Origin: Bufo bufo
Taxonomy: Eukaryota; Chordata; Amphibia; Anura; Bufonidae
NCBI RefSeq assembly: GCF_905171765.1
Contig: NC_053392.1
Location: 36,650,956 to 36,714,955, forward strand
DNA: 64,000 nt
Direction of reading: 5' to 3'
Shown: positions 30,416 to 43,089 of the stretch, piece by piece
How the letters are laid out: the number at the start of each line of letters is the position of its first letter
How positions within the stretch are numbered: the first letter of the stretch is position 1
Notes under the pieces: model-generated
The model's database searches: none
What the model was told of the DNA's origin: nothing
Seen by the model: only the letters and a program-made list of their open reading frames with translations
Made by a program: the position numbers and the translations under genes

Positions 30416-30871
30416 CTTGAATCTTGGTGCACTGCAATGTTAAGTACATGGCGATAAATTAGACCTGACGCTTCTATTGACCTTTAATACTGATGCACAG
30501 TAATTCCACAGCTAACAGAAGGGATTCGCTATGAATCTTGGTGCCCTGCACAGTGATGCTGATGGCGGTAAATTACAACTGCCTGTAATACTGACGGCAC
30601 AGCACCTACTGTACAGAACAGATTAACTGTGAATGTGTGTGCACTAGAACGTAATGCACACAGTAAAATACCCTCTCCCTGACCTGTCCCTGCAGTTTAA
30701 ATTCCAAGTCTTCACGTTGAGATTGGGCCACCAAGTGGGATGACTATGATTAGGCAGAGTGTCCTGGGTATACCTGATTTATCGTGATTCGTGACAAATT
30801 AATTCAGAACATTCCTTGACGAAGTTTGGCGAATTGTCCAAATTGAATTTTTCAAAGCTTTGCTCATCTCT
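30416..30871. repeat. hAT 3' end with a two-copy 115-bp repeat
   Basis: 'gaatcttggtg' to 'gataaatta'-type text occurs at about 30419 and 30533. The right terminus 'tttgctcatctct' ends at 30871. No gene. Confidence 0.55.
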
Positions 30872-30879
30872 GCTGAAAA

Positions 30880-31010
30880 TAAAAGCTCTGCAAAAGGTGT
30901 GTTTATCTAGCTCTTCCCAACCCCTACCTAGCATTGTCGGCAGTTTTGCAAGGTTAAAACTGTTGACAATTCCCTTAAAGTTTTTGAAAGTAGTAAAACA
31001 CAACACAATC
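30880..31010. repeat. Short interspersed repeat
   Basis: 'gctctgcaaaaggtgtgttt' onward to 'cccttaaag' matches the style of a common frog repeat. The class is unknown. Confidence 0.4.
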
Positions 31011-32254
31011 TATGAAAATTTGGTCTGTGTCTAAGTTTGGTAATTGTACCGACCCACAGAATAAGGTTATCATGTCATAATGAATGCCTGTCAAAAACAT
31101 TCCCAAAAATGTCTGCAATGCATTCTTTCCTATTCCAACCACAAATACATATATATATAATCCAAGAAACGGACAGCACAACCAGTGGAAAAACATGGTG
31201 GTTTATTCACCAATGTGGTACAGTGAGGCAACGTTTCGGCTCAAACACAGAGGCTTACTCAAGCAAAGAACACAAGTGAAGTGCAAAATATAAATAGCTC
31301 AAACAATTCATAAAAGTGATAATTACATGATTAAAAGGTGGAGCAGTCAATTTGCATAATAATGTTTAAAAATCACCATAACACATAATAAAATAAAAGT
31401 GAAAAACAGAAAAATGTGATACATGATTACAATCTCCAATCCATGATTGCAAATAAAATGTATTATCAGTGAATATTGTTGCAAAAACCAATATAATAGA
31501 TAAGTTAAATCAATAAAGCACAAGTGCTGTATACATAATAATGGTGATGAGATGACAGGGGGTGGGACATCGGAATAAAACATAAACATACCCATCAGAT
31601 ATACCGTGAACCACATGCGATCGGCCGCCACACTCGGCGTGTGATAAATAAATAAAAGAGTATGAGACTCAATGCCGTCAGTGGAGCATGCGTGCTGCAT
31701 GCCTCCCACTTCTACGGCCATTGCGCAGCAGGTCATAAAAACTAAATCCCAGAGCGAATGCCCACATGATGTCATAACGGGCAGCGCCATCTTGGGTATT
31801 GGCAAGTTGCCCAGAGTTATTTTACACTATAATAACGGCATGCTGGAGGACTACGGTAAGGGGGAGGGATACTCTTTGTCAGGGGGTACACTCTCCACCT
31901 CAATGGGCTTGCAATGTAAGCCCGATCGGCACCGCCATGCAAATCGTGCAATACAAACAGCCCCATAATTCTCCTAACGCAGCCAGAAACAGGGATCTCC
32001 TGGTAACCCCGGGACATTGTAATAAAATGCACATTGACACAACCTGGAAAATGACAGAAATAAAACAAACTAGCAAGATAGCATGGGAGCACAATATTAT
32101 TCCCCTGGGCATGCATGCTCCATTTCCATATGACTCCACCTCATTCATCCAAATTTCTGTGAAAACAAGAAAAAGAACAATAAGTACATATTAATATGGC
32201 TTACTTGTGTTCAAGAAACATCCACCCACTCACATTATAGACAAAAACCATATA

Positions 32255-33817
32255 CAGGGAGTGCAGAATTATTAGGCAAGTTGTATTTTTGAGGATTAAT
32301 TTTATTATTGAACAACAACCATGTTCTCAATGAACCCAAAAAACTCATTAATATCAAAGCTGAATATTTTTGGAAGTAGTTTTTAGTTTGTTTTTAGTTT
32401 TAGCTATTTTAGGGGGATATCTGTGTGTGCAGGTGACTATTACTGTGCATAATTATTAGGCAACTTAACAAAAAACAAATATATACCCATTTCAATTATT
32501 TATTTTTACCAGTGAAACCAATATAACATCTCAACATTCACAAATATACATTTCTGACATTCAAAAACAAAACAAAAACAAATCAGTGACCAATATAGCC
32601 ACCTTTCTTTGCAAGGACACTCAAAAGCCTGCCATCCATGGATTCTGTCAGTGTTTTGATCTGTTCACCATCAACATTGCGTGCAGCAGCAACCACAGCC
32701 TCCCAGACACTGTTCAGAGAGGTGTACTGTTTTCCTTCCTTGTAAATCTCACATTTGATGATGGACCACAGGTTCTCAATGGGGTTCAGATCAGGTGAAC
32801 AAGGAGGCCATGTCATTAGATTTTCTTCTTTTATACCCTTTCTTGCCAGCCACGCTGTGGAGTACTTGGACACGTGTGATGGAGCATTGTCCTGCATGAA
32901 AATCATGTTTTTCTTGAAGGATGCAGACTTCTTCCTGTACCACTGCTTGAAGAAGGTGTCTTCCAGAAACTGGCAGTAGGACTGGGAGTTGAGCTTGACT
33001 CCATCCTCAACCCGAAAAGGCCCCACAAGCTCATCTTTGATGATACCAGCCCAAACCAGTACTCCACCTCCACCTTGCTGGCGTCTGAGTCGGACTGGAG
33101 CTCTCTGCCCTTTACCAATCCAGCCACGGGCCCATCCATCTGGCCCATCAAGACTCACTCTCATTTCATCAGTCCATAAAACCTTAGAAAAATCAGTCTT
33201 GAGATATTTCTTGGCCCAGTCTTGACGTTTCAGCTTGTGTGTCTTGTTCAGTGGTGGTCGTCTTTCAGCCTTTCTTACCTTGGCCATGTCTCTGAGTATT
33301 GCACACCTTGTGCTTTTGGGCACTCCAGTGATGTTGCAGCTCTAAAATATGGCCAAACGGGTGGCAAGTGGCATCTTGGCAGCTGCACGCTTGACTTTTC
33401 TCAGTTCATGGGCAGTTATTTTGCGCCTTGGTTTTTCCACACACTTCTTGCGACCCTGTTGACTATTTTGAATGAAACGCTTGATTGTTCGATGATCACG
33501 CTTCAGAAGCTTTGCAATTTTAAGAGTGCTGCATCCCTCTGCAAGATATCTCACTATTTTCGACTTTTCTGAGCCTGTCAAGTCCTTCTTTTGACCCATT
33601 TTGCCAAAGGAAAAGAAGTTGCCTAATAATTATGCACACCTAATATAGGGTGTTGATGTCATTAGACCACACCCCTTCTCATTACAGAGATGCACATCAC
33701 CTAATATGCTTAATTGGTAGTAGGCTTTCGAGCCTATACAGCTTGGAGTAAGACAACATGCATAAAGAGGATGATGTGGTCAAAATACTCATTTGCCTAA
33801 TAATTCTGCACGCAGTG
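32255..33817 (-). mobile_element. Tc1/mariner DD37E element, copy 2 (1563 bp)
   Basis: TA-flanked (32253-32254 and 33818-33819). It has the same length and nearly the same sequence as copy 1 but lies in the opposite orientation. It sits inside the Penelope-like element. Confidence 0.93.
32583..33599 (-). pseudogene. DD37E transposase with one nonsense codon
   Basis: It has the same 339-codon frame as copy 1 and is colinear with it. The catalytic Asp, Asp and Glu blocks are all present. A single TAG at 33342-33344 replaces the CAG for Gln86, so only 85 residues can be made before the stop. Three of the four other visible amino-acid changes are Arg97-independent simple substitutions (Arg to Cys at 53, Ser to Arg at 81, His to Arg at 158). 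The fourth is Ala to Val at 243. The low number of changes points to recent insertion of both copies from one source. Confidence 0.92.
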
Positions 33818-34424
33818 TATGCATTGCTATCGTAGGGCAAACCAATCCTCTATGTGTTACAAGTTATCACACGCCGAGTGTGGCGGCCGATCGCATGTGG
33901 TTCACGGTATATCTGATGGTATGTTCATGTTTTATTCCGATGTCCCACTCCCTGTCATCTCATCAACATTATTATGTATACAACACTTGTGCTTAATTGA
34001 TTTCACTTATCTATTATATTGGTTTTTGCAACAATATTTACTGATAATACATTTTATATGCAATCATGGATTGGAGATTGTAATCATGTATCACATTTTT
34101 CTGTTTTTAACTTGATTTTATTATGTATTATGGTGATTTTTAAACATTATTATGCAAATTGATTGCTCCACCTTTTAATCATGTAATTATCACTTTTAAT
34201 TTTTTGAGCTATTTATATTTTGCACTTCACTTGTGTTCTTTGCTTAAGAAAGGCTCTGTGTTTAAGCCGAAACGTTACCTCACTGTACCACATGGGTGAA
34301 TAAACCACCGTGGATTATTTATTGGATTATTTCGTCCATTTATTGGATTATTTCATTGGGTAAGGAGCTATACCCCTACATAGCACCAATATATTGTTTG
34401 CTTATTGGTGCCGCCATTTTTTCT

Positions 34425-34452
34425 ATTTTTATATATATATATATATATATAT
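34425..34452. repeat. AT microsatellite
   Basis: About 13 AT dinucleotides, next to the 3' end of the L2-like LINE. This is a common position for such tails. Confidence 0.8.
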
Positions 34453-34461
34453 AATTTTATT

Positions 34462-36890
34462 TTAAAGCGCCATTAAAGCGCCATTAATTTTAGTTGACTC
34501 AGGGGTAAGGAAGGCGTGAATACGAGAGATGTTCTTAAATTGGAAACGGCAGGTGGAGGTGAGGGTTTGGATGTGTGGCTTAAAGGACAGGGCAGAATCG
34601 AATGTTACCCTCAGGCAGTGGGCCTGTGAGACTGGAGAAAGTGTTGTGCTATTAACTGTAATGGACAGGTCAGGTAGAGGGGCTGAGTGACATGGGGGAA
34701 AGACAATGAACTCCGTTTTCTCCATGTTGAGTTTTTGGAAGCGGGAGAAGAAGAATGAAGATATTGCTGATAGACACGCTTGGATTCTGGATAGGAGGGA
34801 AGCTACATCTGGGCCGGAGAGGTAGATTTGAGTGTCGTCAGCATAGAGGTGGTATTGGAAACCATGGGCTCTATGAGCTGTCCCAGGTGGAATGTATAAG
34901 TGGAGAAAAGCATGGGACCCATGACAGAGCCTTGAGGAACACAAACAGAGAGGGGGCGTGATAAGAAGGTAGTGTATGAATGGGAAACTGAAGGTTCTGT
35001 TGGTGAGGTGCGAGGAGATCCAGGAGAGGGCTAGATCTTTGACGCCAAGGGAAGAGAGGATTTGTGGGAGGAGAGAGTGGTCAACACTGTCAAAGGCAGA
35101 GGAAAGGTCAATAAGGAGGAGCACAGAGTAGTGACATTTAGCTTTGGAAGCTAGAAGATTGTTGGCGACTTTGGTTAGAGCAGTTTCAGTGCAGTGATTT
35201 GGACTGAAGCCGGATTTCATCTGATCAAAAAGTGAGTGGGATGAGAGGTGAGAGGAAAATTTGAGATGGAAATGTTGTTCTAGAAGTTTGGATGCACATG
35301 GGAGCAGTGAAATGGGACGATAGCTGGATAAAGAAGATGGGTCCAGGGAAGGCTTCTTGAATATGGGTTTGATAGTTGCATGTTTAAAAGAGATAGGGAA
35401 GGTGCCAGTGGTCAGCGATAGGTTGAAGACGTGGGTTAGGGCAGGGATGACTGTAGTGGTAAGGTTAGGGTTGAGGTGGTATGGGATTGGGTGAGTGGCA
35501 AAGGTGGTGAGGTGTTACTTGGAGACTAAGTTGGAAAGCTTTTCTTCTGTGATGGTGGTAAACTAGGTTATGTGGGAAGAGCTTTGGGTGGCTGTGTAGG
35601 ATTGTAGTGGGGGATGTTTAAAGCTTTCACGGATTTTATCTCTGAAATATGAGGCAAAGTTTTCAGCTGAGATGAAGAGTGTGGGAGGGGACACAGGGTG
35701 AAGGAGTAGAGAGTTAAAGGTATTAAACAGCTGTTTGGGGTTATGGGAGAAAGATGATATGAGAGTTGTGAAGTAGTCCTGTTTATTAGAGACAAGTGCA
35801 GACTTGAATATGAGAACAGCTTCTGTGCATGAGATAAAGTCCTCCTTGAAGTGGGTTTTCTTCCAGCGCCGTTCTGCGACGCTTGAAGCTTGTCTCAGTT
35901 TTTTTATCTGATTAGTGTTCCAGGGTTGTCGACTAATTTGCTGGCTTCTGGTGTGTGTGAGAGGAAAGACTGAGTCAAGGGCTAAAGTAATTGTGGTGTT
36001 GTAGAAAGCAGAGTGTGTAAATGCAGAGGTGTTTGAGATTTCTATGAAGGTGTGTTAGTTTATGGACTGGAGGAGCAGTTGAGGAGAGAGTGGGGGAAAA
36101 GGTAAGAAGATTGTGATCTGAGAGGGGGAGAGTATGAGGAGATTAGATAGGGAGCAGAGGCGGGAAAAGACAAGGTCTAGTGTGTGTCCATCTCAGTTGG
36201 TGGCTGTGGAGGACCATTGTGTGAGTCCAAAGAAGGAAGTAAGAGATAGGAAGGCGTTTGGGTATTGTGTGTCAATAGGGATGTTGAAACCCCTCATGAT
36301 GATGGAGGGGATGTCAGCAGAGAGGAAGTGAAGAAGCCAGGCATTGAAATGGTCGAGAAAGGTAGAGGCAGGGCCTGGTGGATGGTAGATAACGGCTATT
36401 TGAAGGTTGTAGGCAGAGGAGATGAGGACAGAGTGGACTACAAAAGAGGGGAGATTGTGAAAAGGTGGAGATGGGTTGAAGGAGCAGTTCCCTGATAAGA
36501 GGAGGCCGACACCACCACCATGTCGGTCTGGGCGGGGGGGGGACTGAACGTTCCCATAGGATAGTGCAGCAGGAGAGGCTGTGTCTGTAGGTGTCAGCCA
36601 TGTTTCTGTGAGGCCCAGGAATAAAAAGTTCTTGGAGATAAAGAGGTCGTGGATGTAGGAAAGTTTGTAACAAATGGAACGCGAGTTCCATAATGCTCCA
36701 GGTAGAGAGAATGGGGGAGCAGGGGTCAGGTGAATAGGTATGGGGTTAGCGGACTGAGTGCATTTAGTGGCAGGGGCTTTGTAAGGAGGGGAGATAAAAT
36801 GGTGATGACAAAGCGAAAGGGCCTGGATTAGGAGATATGTCTCCAGCTACAGAATAGTCTGAGGGATATGAAGGTAATCATGGTAAACAC
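34462..36890 (-). pseudogene. L2-like (CR1/Jockey group) LINE ORF2, decayed
   Basis: A minus-strand non-LTR retrotransposon. Endonuclease signals come first: 'FLGLTETWLTP' (near 36610), a 'GGGVGLLLS' block, 'VIYHPPGP' (near 36370) and 'HTLDLVFSR' (near 36185). RT follows near 35220-34700: 'SGFSPNHCTETALTKV', 'LLIDLSSAFDSVDHSLL' and 'YHLYADDTQIYLS', with the catalytic YADD preserved. Several frameshifts and a lost Asp in the usual GDFN block ('RGFNI') show that the copy is dead. The longest open piece is 252 codons (34462-35220). The 5' part is truncated near 36900. The exact clade is uncertain: L2, Rex1 or a related group. Confidence 0.75.
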
Positions 36891-37850
36891 AAGTGCGAAC
36901 ATGTTATGCAGTGATGTAGAAGATGATAGTATAATAGTTTACCTTCTGTTCACTTCTGGTTCACTTCTGGTATAATTCCTGCATTACACTTAAATGTGGC
37001 ACTTAGATGTGCCCACAAATGACCAAGGCCAGAAATGACCACATACCTCTAATATATACAAATAAGGAATGCAAATTAATACCAGGAGTGAAGAGCTGGG
37101 TGGAGCATTAGCTGTAATTAGCACAGACGGATGCAAGGAAAAAGTCTAAACATATTTCCTCTACAAGCAGCATTGATACAAAAAAAAAACATTAAAAACT
37201 GTCAGTTGTGAATGGCTGTCAATTTAGTTGGAGACTGGCTTGCTGGGGTCAGTGGTGCAAGATGCAAGAGATATATATTTTTTATTTTTTTTTTATATTT
37301 TTTTTTACAGTTTTCCTATTCAATATATTATGCAATAAATTACTCCATTAAAAAATCATCCTATAAAATGCAAACATTTATACTGTAAAAAGAAAGATAA
37401 AGACATGATGGTTCTTGGAAGGTGGGGAAGAAAAAAGCAAAAAACTGCCACAAAAAATTGGTGTGGTCCTGAAAGAGTTAACCCAATCAAACAAAGACAA
37501 GTCAATCCTGTTAAAAATATGGAATGATACACATAAAATTATGATAAAAGACAACAAGGAGGCAAAACCCAATATTACCACAATCCCCCAAGTGATTGTT
37601 CCCTCTAGGTTCATAAAAATTGATGACAACCCCTAAAAACAATTACCGTACGTTCTTCAGGAATCAGCAGCCACATTTATCAGTGCAGGGACCTACTGTA
37701 TAAGAGTCTCTGATCTATTCTGTAATGGTTTTGTTTTTCACTGGAGATTTTGCCTAAGATCAGATCAGTGGTCCCTGTGACTATAAAGGAGAATCATTTA
37801 TTGATATAAAGTGACCACTGACGATGTCCATAAATGCAAGATTATGGTGC
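36891..37850. other. Unassigned stretch between two LINEs
   Basis: Contains T-rich and A-rich runs (37280-37310) and a 73-codon plus-strand frame at 37415-37636 with no recognised domain. Position 37851 starts the L1 target duplication. No gene is supported. Confidence 0.3.
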
Positions 37851-37947
37851 ACTGGTTATTCTTTTTTTTTTACATTCTTTTTTTATTAGAAAAACCAAGC
37901 AATATTTCCATACAAAATAAAACATCAAAATTGTTATTTCCATTTTC

Positions 37948-40900
37948 TTAATCCTTACCCCTCGATTCCCTCCCCTTTGCGATGCGTCTTCCGCCCCCAC
38001 CCCCCATTAAAAAGACGGAAAGGGGATAGTGAGGAGGTTGAGTCAGGAAAAATTTAAAATTCCATTCTCCCCATACCTTGAACCATTTATCCTCGGAATT
38101 TCTTTGTTTAAATAAAATATTTTCATATCTTTTAATCTTATTAATGAGATTTAACCATGTGTTTATACTTGGAGTATTCGATGAGAACCTAGCCCGTGCA
38201 ATAAAAAGTCTCGCCAAAAACATTATTTTAACCAAAACAGTCCTTTTATATTTATGGCACCCAACTTTGGAAAGGTCACTCAAAATCCAAGATTCTACCG
38301 TAAATGAAATCATCACTTTTAGTTTTTAGGCAATAAAATTATGAATTGCCCCCCAATATTCTTTTAATTCTATACAAGTCCAAAATATATATAGATGGTC
38401 AGCCTCAGGTGAATCACCCCGTGGACAATTAGAAGTGTTTCTCAAACTCCATTTGTTAAGCCATAAAGGTGTAATATAGATTCTATGTAAAATTTTAAAT
38501 TGAACCAAAACGTGATTAAAATTATAAGAAACTAATCCTAAATTTACCAATATATTGTCCCAGTCATTTAATTAAATCATTGGGCAATAACTTCCCCAGG
38601 CCTTTTGCCCAGGAGAGCGTATATTATTAAATCGTGCTTTAAATAAACATTTATAAAGTTGAGAAATCTTAACCTTCTGTCCTGCCTTTCCTATCAAATC
38701 ATTCAAAAATGTGGAAGTATCTATGTCAAACGATATTTTTTTTATACTAAAAACGTAACTGAAAATACCTAAACCAAGATAGATTAGATATATTTTCTAT
38801 TTGTGCTAACTCCAAGAATGAAACTATATCCCCATTCCCAACCACCTGTACAACATAGAGAATCTTGTTCTTTTGCCAATACTGATCCCCAACCAATTCA
38901 TCTAGGGCCTGTAAATTGCAATTATGCCAAAGGGGCGTACAACAAAGGGATCCCTTTGTTCCCAACCAATCTCTAATAGTACTCCAGGACTTAATTAGCA
39001 GCTTTGCAGCAACTCTATTGTGCTGTTGGGGATTGATTAATTGGCCGGATTCCAATAAAGTAAAGATATTATAATGTGAGGAAATCCTCACCAAGGTTCT
39101 AAAAGGTGGGCTTTTCTCCCATTCATAATATAGCCATAGCTGTGATGCTATAAAATAGCCCTTGAAACAGGGAAGATTTAATCCTCCCTGTTCCATCAGC
39201 TTATAAAAATACTCCAATTTAAGCCTTACTTGCTTTCTTCCCAAAAAGAAGATCATTAATGATTATCTCAATTAATTTAAAGAACTTGTCTTCAATCCAT
39301 ACTGGGGAATTCCTTAAGGATATAAAGTAATTGGAGCAAAATCACCAACGGAAGTCAGAGCCATATCGTTATTTTAGACCTCAATTTGGTTATCAAGGGG
39401 ATAAAATTAAGCTGTAAAAAATCTTCAATCTTAGAAGAGATAGTAATACCCAAGTATTCAAGTGAATTAGAGATCTTCAAACTACTGGAAGACTCCTCAG
39501 CAAGTAATTCAAATCTGTCTAAAGGCATAAGAGTGGATTTAGACTAGTTAATATCAAGACCTGAAACTTCACCAAAGGAATTAACAGCTCGAATAACCCT
39601 TGGGAGTGTAGTATTAGTATGTTGTATATAAAATAAAATAAATCAGCATATAAGGAAATACGATCTTCTATTACTAATATTCCAAACCCTTCGATCCTGG
39701 GATCTTGCCTAACTCTAAGAGCAAGAGGCTCAATATAGATATCAAATAATGATGGAGAAAGTGGACATCCTTGACGAGTACCTCTATTCAAAGAAATACA
39801 CCTTGTCAGGGTCTTATTAATGTTCAACCTCGCCTTAGGGGATTTATACAAAAGATTAATCATATTTATAAACTTAATACCAAATCCCATCTTCTCTAGC
39901 AACCTCCAGAGGAATCTCCACTGCACCCTGTCAAAAGCCTTAGATGCATCCAAAGACAGGATGGAACGAGAAACTCCCCGGGAGGACTGAATATTAGCAA
40001 AGAGGTGGTGCAGATTGTAATGAGTGCCCTTATTAGGAATAAACCCATTTTGATCAGGATGTATAATTGAGGAAATAACTTTAGATAGTCTTTTGGTAAG
40101 AATCCTTGAGAGAAACTTAACATCCGTATTAAGTAAAGAGATCGGCCTATATGAACCCATATCTAATGGATCCTTGCCTTTTTTCAGGATTAGTACTATT
40201 ACAGCTTCTGTCATTGATTCTGGGAGACTATCGTCCTCTAGTAACTCAGTAAATACCTTCAAAAGACAGGGGAGAATAATATTTACGCAAAAATTCATAT
40301 GGGAATCCATCAGATCCAGGAAAGGGGTTTCCCACACAAGCCTTTATTGCGGCATCTAACTCCTGTAAGGAGAGGTCTGCCTCAAGAGATTCTCTTTAAG
40401 TATCTGTAAGAACTGGAAAAGAGATGGAATCCAAATATGAATCAATTGCTTCCTCTGAAACAGTATTATCTGATTTATAAAACTCCAAAAAGTATTTTGC
40501 AAATGTTTCTTTAATACAATCCTGATCTTGGGTAATTGTGCCTTCAGAAGAACGGATACTAACATTCTCTTTTTTTTTCCATCCTGATTGGAAATCACCC
40601 TAGCCAATGTTTTTCCTGGACGACCTGATTTAGAAAAATATTTTTGTCCCCTAAAAAAAAGCCTTTGCTGGGCCTCATCCAGAAGAAAATCAGAATAAGC
40701 CTGACTTGTCCTCTGCATAGTTTCCTTGGTTTGTTCTGTGTTCTTACTAGAAAACTCATCCATAGCAGCAGCCGCTTCTTGTTGCAAGTCTCTCTCTTTC
40801 TTAGCATAGCTTTTTCTTAAATTAGAAATATTACTAATAAACACCCCCCCTCATAAAGGCCTTGAATGCATCCCACACCAAATGGGTCCTTGCTAAACTA

Positions 40901-41480
40901 TAATTATCAGGGCTTATTCTGTCCTGGACATCGACTTCCCACATTTACTAACACAGGAATATTCTCGTTTCCCCTTCCCTTAGTATTCCCATACATCCAA
41001 AAAACAGGGTTCCTGGCAAAAATGGGACAAAAGATGCCCTTGGCTCTCTCACCATATAAATCCTATCCTTTTATGGATTGATAACACAATTAAAGTCCTC
41101 ATTCATTATGGAAGGACATTCAGGCCACTGATCCATAAAAGTTAATAAACAGTTGAATACATGAAAAGAAAAGGGGGGGGGGAATATAGGTAAAATCCAG
41201 ACTACATAGTTTCGCAAATAATCCTCCATAAAGGAAAACAAATCTCCCCTGCTTATCGATGGAGGATGCCAGGCAAAAATCAATCCCTTTATGAATTAAT
41301 ACTGTTACTCCTCTTGAATAGCTAGTGAAAGTGAAATGATAGGTCTGCACGGCCCATCTCCCACCAAGGCAAGGATCGCCCCCTCAGTGAAATGGGTCTC
41401 TGAACCAGATCACAGACCGCCTGTGTTTTTAATTTGTCACCAAGACCCTGAACATTCCAGGTTAGAATTCTAACCAACAT
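37948..41480 (-). pseudogene. L1 ORF2 (endonuclease + RT), broken
   Basis: The start is at an ATG at 41480 followed by 'ILTWNVQGLGDKLKTQ', the first strand of the apurinic-type endonuclease. 'EDFNCVI' replaces the usual GDFN near 41100. RT blocks lie at 40337-39519: 'YRPISLLNTDVKFLSRILTK', 'SLDASKAFDRVQW' and 'RGTRQGCPLSPSLF'. The catalytic motif reads 'YADL' next to a frameshift, in place of YADD. The C-terminus contains 'DSPEADHLYIFWTC' (near 38420) and 'WILSDLSKVGCHKYKRTV' (near 38270). Many frameshifts; dead. The same tail occurs as a scrap at 3124-3345. Confidence 0.82.
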
Positions 41481-41692
41481 CAATCAGCCAGAAAAAATAA
41501 ATCCCCGAAGTGAAGAAGCTTACAATTCCTACCCCCTCGCCCTCCAACCTGGGAGACGCATCGCAACCCACCCCACAGACTACAACCCCCTTACCCCTCC
41601 AGTTCTTGATCCGCCACCTTTCTGGGACAGATCTCTCAACTAAGACCACCTCTCCTCCTCCCCCCCCCCCCCGCCACAAATGAAAAGGGCAC

Positions 41693-43089
41693 TTAGATAT
41701 TAGTCCGATCGAGCCAATCCACCACTAGGTTAGGAGTGTCAAATAAGCAAGTCGTACTATTAAAGATTATCCGGAGTTTGGCCGGATAAACAAATGAATA
41801 TTTAATGTCCTTTTCACGCAGTCGTCTCTTAACCTTGATATAGCTACGTCTCTTTTCTTGGATGTCCTTGGAGAAATCAGGAAAAAAGGACAATCTATTT
41901 CCATTTTATAAGATAGGGGGGCACTCCCTTGCCCTTCTCAGAATCCCTGTCTCGTGAAACAAGTATCCTCACAAGAAGTTTCCGCGGGTGCCTTCCAGGA
42001 GTAGGTTTACCCCCTGAAACCCAATGGGCCCTTTCCACAAAAAACTATGAAGAAAATGTTTCCTTCCAAACTTCTCCAAAATTAAAGTCTGTATTGTATC
42101 ACAAGGATTATCCCCTTCCATTCCTTCTGGTAGGCCCACAATTTTCACATTACATCGCCTAGACCTATCTTTCATCTCCATTTAAATTAGCAGAAGTCTG
42201 CAAAGGGTCTTTTAATTCCTATCACATCCAAGTTGGAGTTCCTGGGAGGTCGTGAACAGGTAAAACTTTTGCACCAGTTCACATGCGGCGCTGGACGGTG
42301 GCCGTCGCTGCTTCTGTGCCGTGCTGGTGGAGTGATGGGACCCGGGGCCCAGGTGGCCTCACTGCACAGTGGGGCCGCTGTGCGGCTGCTGGATCCCATT
42401 GCCTGCTGGAGCGGTGTGGAGGCGCGGCGGTCGCCGCATGGCTCTGCGCCATGGTTAGAGTAGGTTCCCACTTTAACAAGAGGCAACCTTGTCGCGGTAA
42501 GTGGGCCTATGCTCTTTGATCAAACTGTATACTAATTGCCTCTTTTAGTGCACAGCAAATGATTGATAGCATCGCTGTATAGCCATGTTTTATCATAAGA
42601 AATGCTGCTTATTATTGTAAACAATGGTCATATCAGTAGCATAGGAATGAGGAGGTGCGATTCAGATTCACTCTACAAATTATAAATCTTTTTTAAGGTA
42701 TTACCCTCAGAGCTCAACATGGGATTTCCGTTTTAAACATTTTAACTTCCTTCTCCTAGACTTCCACAGTTTTTTCTATGGTAATTAATCTGTCCCATAT
42801 CTTTGTGACATCATCTCTTATCAAGACCACATCGGTCTGAATTACCCCAAGTTGTATTGAGATATATTTTATTAGCTCTCCATTTTTTTTAAACCGCAGC
42901 CAAGATTTCCTTTAGTGGAGAAGATTCATCCTTGGACAAGACATTTACGTCCTCTCTCTCTCTCCGCCCCCACCTGATGAATGTAATCATCCAATACTTC
43001 TTGCACTCTAAATCTTCCTTTTTTTCTGTATTCAGATCATGCAACCCTTTTTGTCCTGCTCTTGTGGTTACAACTCTTGGGGATTTCAA
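41693..43089 (-). pseudogene. L1 ORF1 (RNA-binding, coiled coil), broken
   Basis: ORF1 protein coats the L1 RNA. The N-terminal part (about 43089-42700) has charged text and a heptad-like helix ('IKYISIQLGVIQTDVVLIRD'). After the foreign block come the RRM-like 'DRSRRCNVKIVGLPEG' (near 42170) and, after a frameshift, the C-terminal domain 'FFPDFSKDIQEKRRSYIKVK' (near 41885). The order is that of L1 ORF1p. The insertion and frameshift abolish function. The start codon is uncertain, since the frame begins at a TTG. Confidence 0.75.
42190..42690. repeat. Unidentified G/C-rich insertion in L1 ORF1
   Basis: The G/C content rises sharply at 42270-42470. Several overlapping open frames exist on both strands, which is expected of G/C-rich DNA, and none has a domain. 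The second half ends AT-rich. It may be a short non-autonomous element, but no terminal repeat was found. Confidence 0.4.

Larger units (their letters stand above)
23969..30871 (+). mobile_element. Large decayed hAT element with nested insertions
   Basis: The left end 'ttagagatgagcaaa' and the right end 'tttgctcatctct' are inverted. They are flanked by a near-perfect 8-bp duplication (GCTGATAA 23961-23968, GCTGAAAA 30872-30879), the hAT signature. Inside are a tandem repeat cut by a DD37E element, a solo LTR (27533-28422), transposase remnants (29085-29440), a fold-back element and a trinucleotide-rich 3' region. That the two ends belong to one element is inference from the termini and order. 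Confidence 0.6.
31196..34313. mobile_element. Penelope-like non-coding element with inverted pseudo-LTRs
   Basis: About 450 bases at 31196-31650 recur inverted at 33864-34313. The outer part of each arm contains 'gccgaaacgtt', typical of Penelope pseudo-LTRs, but a CTGATGA hammerhead core is not present. The middle (31655-32252 and 33820-33862) has no RT or GIY-YIG frame and is interrupted by DD37E copy 2. No target duplication was found. It could be a deletion derivative of an autonomous Penelope element. Confidence 0.6.

Noticed and set aside
31196..31260. Hammerhead ribozyme in the Penelope-like element at 31196-34313
   Set aside because: The GAAA-like box and stem are present, but the CTGATGA box is absent in both arms.
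31672..32194. 98- and 131-codon frames in the Penelope-like middle region
   Set aside because: No RT or GIY-YIG motif, and they lie in a non-coding element.
42187..42519. Several overlapping 66-99-codon frames on both strands
   Set aside because: G/C-rich DNA has few stops; no protein family is recognisable.
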